Assembly (NCBI GenBank): GCA_964354365.1
Contig: CAYGZM010000143.1
Coordinates: 1 to 9,702, forward strand
Direction of reading: 5' to 3'
DNA: 9,702 bases
Source of the DNA: CAYGZM01 sp964354365
GTDB lineage: Bacteria > Planctomycetota > Phycisphaerae > Sedimentisphaerales > Anaerobacaceae
Under the pieces are notes generated by a model. That model saw only the letters and a list, made by a program, of their open reading frames with translations, ran no database searches and was not told the DNA's origin. A program made the translations under genes and the position numbers. Of the stretch, positions 6,328 to 9,702 are shown piece after piece; position 1 is the stretch's first letter, and each line of letters opens with the position of its first letter.

Positions 6328-6984
6328 ATGAAAACCAAGATTGTATCAATTATGGCCGCTTGGTTTTGTGCGATATCTTTTTGTGCAAAACCGGCTGAGG
6401 CGACGCTGATAACGATAGAGATCGAGGCGGTGGTCGATTATGTGGGAGACCCCTACAACTATCTCGAAGGAAAGATTAAAGTAGGTGACATCATATCAGG
6501 TTTTTATACTTATGGTTCTTCAAGTCCGGACACAAATCCGTCTCCAAGTGTAGGAGATTATGAGCATTTTCTCTCCCCCTCTGGGATATTTCTCACCGTA
6601 GGTGGATTGGATTTCGCGAGCGATCCTGGAAACGTGGTTTTCCTTATTGAGATAATAAACGATTCTATTTCTGGAGGGTTGCATGATAGTTATATAGTGA
6701 GAAGTTACAGCAATCTTCCACTTTCTAATGGGGTCACGGTTGATCACATTTCATGGATACTTAGCGACTCTGCCGCCAGTGCCCTTTCAAGTGACGGCCT
6801 TCCTCTATATGCTCCTGTATTGAATGACTGGCAATCAATCTTTGGCCTACGTATATCTGCTGATAGGATGTGGGGCATCGAGGCCACAGTGACATCGGCC
6901 GAATTAATTCCAGAGCCAGCAACAGCATTATTGCTTAGTCTCGGCGGAATGCTCCTCGTTCGCACAAGTTTAAGGAAGAAATAG
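6328..6984 (+). CDS. Secreted PEP-CTERM sorting domain protein, copy 2
   Basis: A paralogue of the protein at 4922, 218 residues, roughly half identical by eye. It has a signal peptide (basic MKTK, hydrophobic core about 5-19, likely cleavage after AEA at 25). Shared body blocks are VVDYVGDPYNYLEGKI (35-50), YTY, SVGDYEHF, LTVGGLDF, GGLHDSY (116-122) and APVLNDWQ. The C-terminal PEP-CTERM signal is IPEP (194-197) with a hydrophobic helix (about 198-211) and the tail RTSLRKK. The ATG is preceded by AAGGGAAGGA. The long RCC1 gene follows after 41 bases, probably in the same operon. Conservation of the body after clear divergence implies that the protein is or was under selection. Function is unknown; a partner or anchor for the RCC1 protein is one guess. 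Confidence 0.88.
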   Translation: MKTKIVSIMAAWFCAISFCAKPAEATLITIEIEAVVDYVGDPYNYLEGKIKVGDIISGFYTYGSSSPDTNPSPSVGDYEHFLSPSGIFLTVGGLDFASDPGNVVFLIEIINDSISGGLHDSYIVRSYSNLPLSNGVTVDHISWILSDSAASALSSDGLPLYAPVLNDWQSIFGLRISADRMWGIEATVTSAELIPEPATALLLSLGGMLLVRTSLRKK

Positions 6985-7025
6985 AATTCGCAAATAATCA
7001 GAGGATAGTTTAAGGAGAAACACAA

Positions 7026-8342
7026 ATGCTGTCACGGAAGAAAAATATCTTTATTGTATCCCTAATCATCGTTAATCTCAACAATCTTGCTGCTGCCGAC
7101 TGGAAGGAGAACACAAAGGCAATAGATATCTCAGGCGGGGAAGACCATACACTTGTGCTGACCCTAAACAACTGGCCCTGGGCCTGCGGCCCGAACGGGG
7201 GATACGGGTATTCTGGTGTTCTTGGTACCGGCAGTGGTAGCTCCAGTCTTGTCGAGAAGACACTCGTGCGAGTCTGGGATGGTGACATGAACACTCTATC
7301 AGACTATCTCGAGAATATTAACGATATCGAGGCGGGGTGGAAACATTCTTTAGCTCTGGACGTGAACGCCTACGTGTGGTCGTGGGGTGATAACGGTTGG
7401 GGCCAACTTGGTAATAACAGCACTGACCCCTGGACAACTCCTATTCCAGTTTTGCGTGGTGAGCAGGTCCCGGGTGACCCTAATAATCCGGATCAGAATC
7501 TTGCGCGCATTATTGACATCTCTGCTGGTCGCAGCGGGGAACATTCTTTGGGAGTGGATGTAAACGGTTATGCGTATGCGTGGGGCAGGAACCAGGAGGG
7601 CCAGTGCGGGAACGACGAGAGCGGGACCGGGTTGAAAGAGGATGTGCCGGTTCATGTCTGGCGCGGCGAGCAGCCTTTCGATCCGAGAAGGCCGAGCGCG
7701 AAGCTTAATCGCATCATCGCTGTCTCTGCGGGCGAGTGGCACTCTATGGCCCTCGAGGGATACGATCCGTGTGATCCGAACCTGGACACGGGCGCGTGTA
7801 TACTTGGGGTGATGACGACTTCTACTTTGGCGGGGCCGGCGTCCTCGGCATCGGCGACAACGCTGGCGACAGGGATACTCCGGTGTGCGTTCGTCGCGGC
7901 GAGCAGGACTACAACGAGCCGAATCAGATCTATCTCAAGCACATCGTTGCAATCAGCGCCGGTTGGGACCATTCAATGGCGCTGGAGAAGTATGACGTTT
8001 ATGATCCTTATCTGCCCAATTTTGATCCGAACCACAAGGGGCGAGTCTATACTTGGGGCAACAACGGCCAAGGCTGGGGTGACGGGCAAGACCCACGCTC
8101 TATCGGCGGCCGGCTCGGGGACGGAACCACCACCGATAGAAATACTCCCGTACTCGTCCTTTCCGGAGAACAGGACCCAAATAACACCGACCCGAACTCT
8201 AACCTCAGAGACATTATCGCAATATCCGCCGGCGAGGCCCACTCAATGGCGCTGGATGCGAACAGATATGTCTATTGCTGGGGTGATAACTACCACGGCC
8301 AGCTCGGCAACGGTACAAATGACCCGTGCACAACGCCTGTAA
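7026..8342 (+). CDS. Secreted RCC1-repeat/beta-helix protein, 5' part (frame broken near 7787)
   Basis: The frame opens with an ATG 9 bases after AAGGAG and a signal peptide (core about 8-22, likely cleavage after AAA at 25, before DWKEN as in copy 1). It encodes four RCC1-type repeats: SGGEDHTLVL, AGWKHSLALD, AGRSGEHSLGVD and AGEWHSMALE. After codon 253 (about 7786) the true repeat sequence continues in another frame. From there to the stop at 8340-8342 this frame gives an Arg/Ser/Thr-rich stretch with no family features, so residues after about 254 are probably not native. RCC1 propellers are protein-interaction or ligand platforms, and here the protein would act outside the cell or at its surface. 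Read it together with the entry at 7787-9702: they are very probably one gene, either a pseudogene or an intact gene with a one-base sequence error. Confidence 0.75.
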   Translation: MLSRKKNIFIVSLIIVNLNNLAAADWKENTKAIDISGGEDHTLVLTLNNWPWACGPNGGYGYSGVLGTGSGSSSLVEKTLVRVWDGDMNTLSDYLENINDIEAGWKHSLALDVNAYVWSWGDNGWGQLGNNSTDPWTTPIPVLRGEQVPGDPNNPDQNLARIIDISAGRSGEHSLGVDVNGYAYAWGRNQEGQCGNDESGTGLKEDVPVHVWRGEQPFDPRRPSAKLNRIIAVSAGEWHSMALEGYDPCDPNLDTGACILGVMTTSTLAGPASSASATTLATGILRCAFVAASRTTTSRIRSISSTSLQSAPVGTIQWRWRSMTFMILICPILIRTTRGESILGATTAKAGVTGKTHALSAAGSGTEPPPIEILPYSSFPENRTQITPTRTLTSETLSQYPPARPTQWRWMRTDMSIAGVITTTASSATVQMTRAQRL

Positions 8343-9702
8343 AAGTCGTCGGTCACGATGGCGTGGGGTATCTGGAGAACATCGTGGCTATCGCAGCGGG
8401 GTACTGGCACAGCTTGGCTATCGACGCCAATGGGACTATATGGACGTGGGGCAAAGGCAGCGCCGGTCGGCTGGGATTGGGGAACAAGACCACAGACTGC
8501 AGCACGCCACATCCGATTCCGGTAGTATATAACGTCACGCGGGAGACCTTTGCTTTCGCGATACAAACAGCTATAGACGATGCGAACGATGCCGGGGACA
8601 CTCTGGAGGCTTCGCCAGGGACGTATTACGAGAATGTTAATTTTAGAGATAAGAGCGTTACGTTGAGGAGCGCCGAGCCGGGCGACTCGAACGTGGTGGC
8701 CGATACGGTTGTCGATGCCGCGTACAATTCCGGGAGCGACTATCATTTTTACCAGGCTGTTGATTTCAATGACGGGTCTGGGTCCACATTAGCGGGGCTG
8801 ACGCTGAGAAACGCCACCGGAGGCGGCGTGCTCTGTGAAAACGTGGACTCTGTCACGATTATGAGCTGCTTGATTCGAGATAACGCCCGTCACGGGGTAT
8901 GGCTGAACGCCTCCTCGCTTGATATTCAAAATTGCGAGATCAGCGGCAACGCATCCGACGAGACTTCCGACTACCACGGAGTATATTGCGAATCGGACAG
9001 CGATGTGAACATTGTCAACTGCACTATTGCCGACAATGATGGAAAAGGAATCAACTGCAATCAGTCCAGCGCCGCAATCACAGACTCCAGCGTTCAGGAC
9101 AACGCCGACTATGGGGTTGAGGCAACCGGAGATTGTAACGTGACAATCCAGCGCAGTCTCGTCGAGGGCAACGGCAAGAGCGGGGTGTATGCGCACGATG
9201 GCGGCGATTTTGTTTTGAACGGCAGCATTGTTCGCAAGAACGGGTGGGACGGCGTTGACCTGGAATCCAACAACTCTGCGATGCTAACAAACAACTGGAT
9301 ACACAATAACGGTATAGCACATTACTCGGAGGGCTGGGGCAGCGGGATATGGTTTGAGGACCAGCCGTACGTCGCGATAGTCCGCAACAATACGATTTAT
9401 GACAACTGGACCTACGGAATAGAAGCAAGCGAATCTGGCGCCGACCCAAATATCCTCAACTGCATAATTTACGCCAACGGCAGCGGCGATTTCTTAAGAA
9501 TAAGTGGAACGTTTAACACTGTGAACTATTGCTGTCTGCAGAATACTCACTCCGGCACAGGAAATATTACCGGCGACCCCGGATTTATGAACATCGCGAC
9601 AGATGCGAATGATTTACACCTTGACGAGAGCTCACAGTGCAAGGACGCCGGTGACCCCTACGGCAGCTACAGCGGGGAGAGTGACATCGACGGCGAGGAG
9701 CG
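7787..9702 (+). CDS. Secreted RCC1-repeat/beta-helix protein, continuation in shifted frame (partial, runs off right edge)
   Basis: Open for 638 codons from about 7787 to the window edge, in a different frame from the 5' part. It starts with HGRVYTWGDD, the strand expected straight after repeat four. Three further RCC1 repeats follow: AGWDHSMALE (about 7958), AGEAHSMALD (about 8228) and AGYWHSLAID (about 8395), bringing the total to seven, one closed propeller. From about 8550 a right-handed parallel beta-helix domain begins (AIDDANDAGDTLEASPGTYY), followed by many short coils such as VTIMSCLIRDN, LDIQNCEISGN, VNIVNCTIADN, VTIQRSLVEGN and PNILNCIIYANGSG, as in NosD/pectate-lyase-like proteins. 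Such domains often bind or cleave polysaccharide, but no catalytic residues can be assigned. The C-terminus, perhaps with an anchor, lies outside the window. If translated alone, the first in-frame ATGs are internal (7976, 8246) and without a signal peptide. Confidence 0.8.

Larger units (their letters stand above)
6220..7640 (+). repeat. Tandem duplication, unit 2 (shared part)
   Basis: Diverged second copy of the segment starting at 4799. Similarity begins at AAGGATTTT (6221), continues through promoter, PEP-CTERM gene, gap and RCC1 gene, and reaches the third RCC1 repeat, where copy 1 ends (about 7640 here). The PEP-CTERM gene of this unit looks more AT-rich than that of unit 1. Confidence 0.7.

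Noticed and set aside
7781..7800. Programmed ribosomal frameshift in the RCC1/beta-helix gene
   Set aside because: No slippery heptamer or clear downstream stem is present; a lost base explains it better.
8243..8746. Minus-strand open frames opposite the RCC1/beta-helix gene
   Set aside because: They are shadows of repetitive coding sequence on the plus strand and have no ribosome binding site or family signature.

Overview
The window looks like a piece of a Gram-negative bacterial chromosome of medium GC content, most likely from a planctomycete of the Phycisphaerae type. That placement is an inference. It rests on PEP-CTERM proteins next to large secreted proteins that join RCC1 repeats to a parallel beta-helix, and on a tailed PNPase. 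No rRNA or other taxonomic marker is present to prove it.

Left part (1-4535, all on the minus strand, so read from right to left). A clear sigma-70-type promoter at 4507-4535 leads into rpsO (ribosomal protein S15) and then pnp (polynucleotide phosphorylase), the widely conserved rpsO-pnp pair. A small membrane-anchored NtrB-like histidine kinase with a GTG start follows 115 bases later. After a 198-base gap holding a REP-like hairpin element comes an NtrC-type sigma-54 activator. It begins at a TTG codon and runs off the left edge just inside its GAFTGA motif. The kinase and regulator are probably a cognate two-component pair for sigma-54 promoters.

Middle (4536-4921). This holds the AT-rich region upstream of the rpsO promoter, a possible 48-codon gene or gene remnant with a strong ribosome binding site (4695-4841), and the promoter and leader of the right-hand genes.

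Right part (4799-9702, plus strand). A two-gene cassette occurs twice in tandem. Each copy has a related promoter, a small secreted PEP-CTERM protein of about 210 residues, and a secreted RCC1-repeat protein. In copy 1 the RCC1 gene is cut off after three repeats, at the point where the promoter of copy 2 begins. In copy 2 the RCC1 gene is long: seven RCC1 repeats, enough for one complete seven-bladed propeller, followed by a right-handed beta-helix that runs off the right edge. One base appears to be missing near 7787, so the long gene is split between two frames. The arrangement points to an exported, probably surface-sorted pair of proteins whose cassette was duplicated long ago. The two PEP-CTERM copies have diverged to roughly half identity by eye.

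No tRNA, rRNA, CRISPR array, transposase or phage gene was seen.
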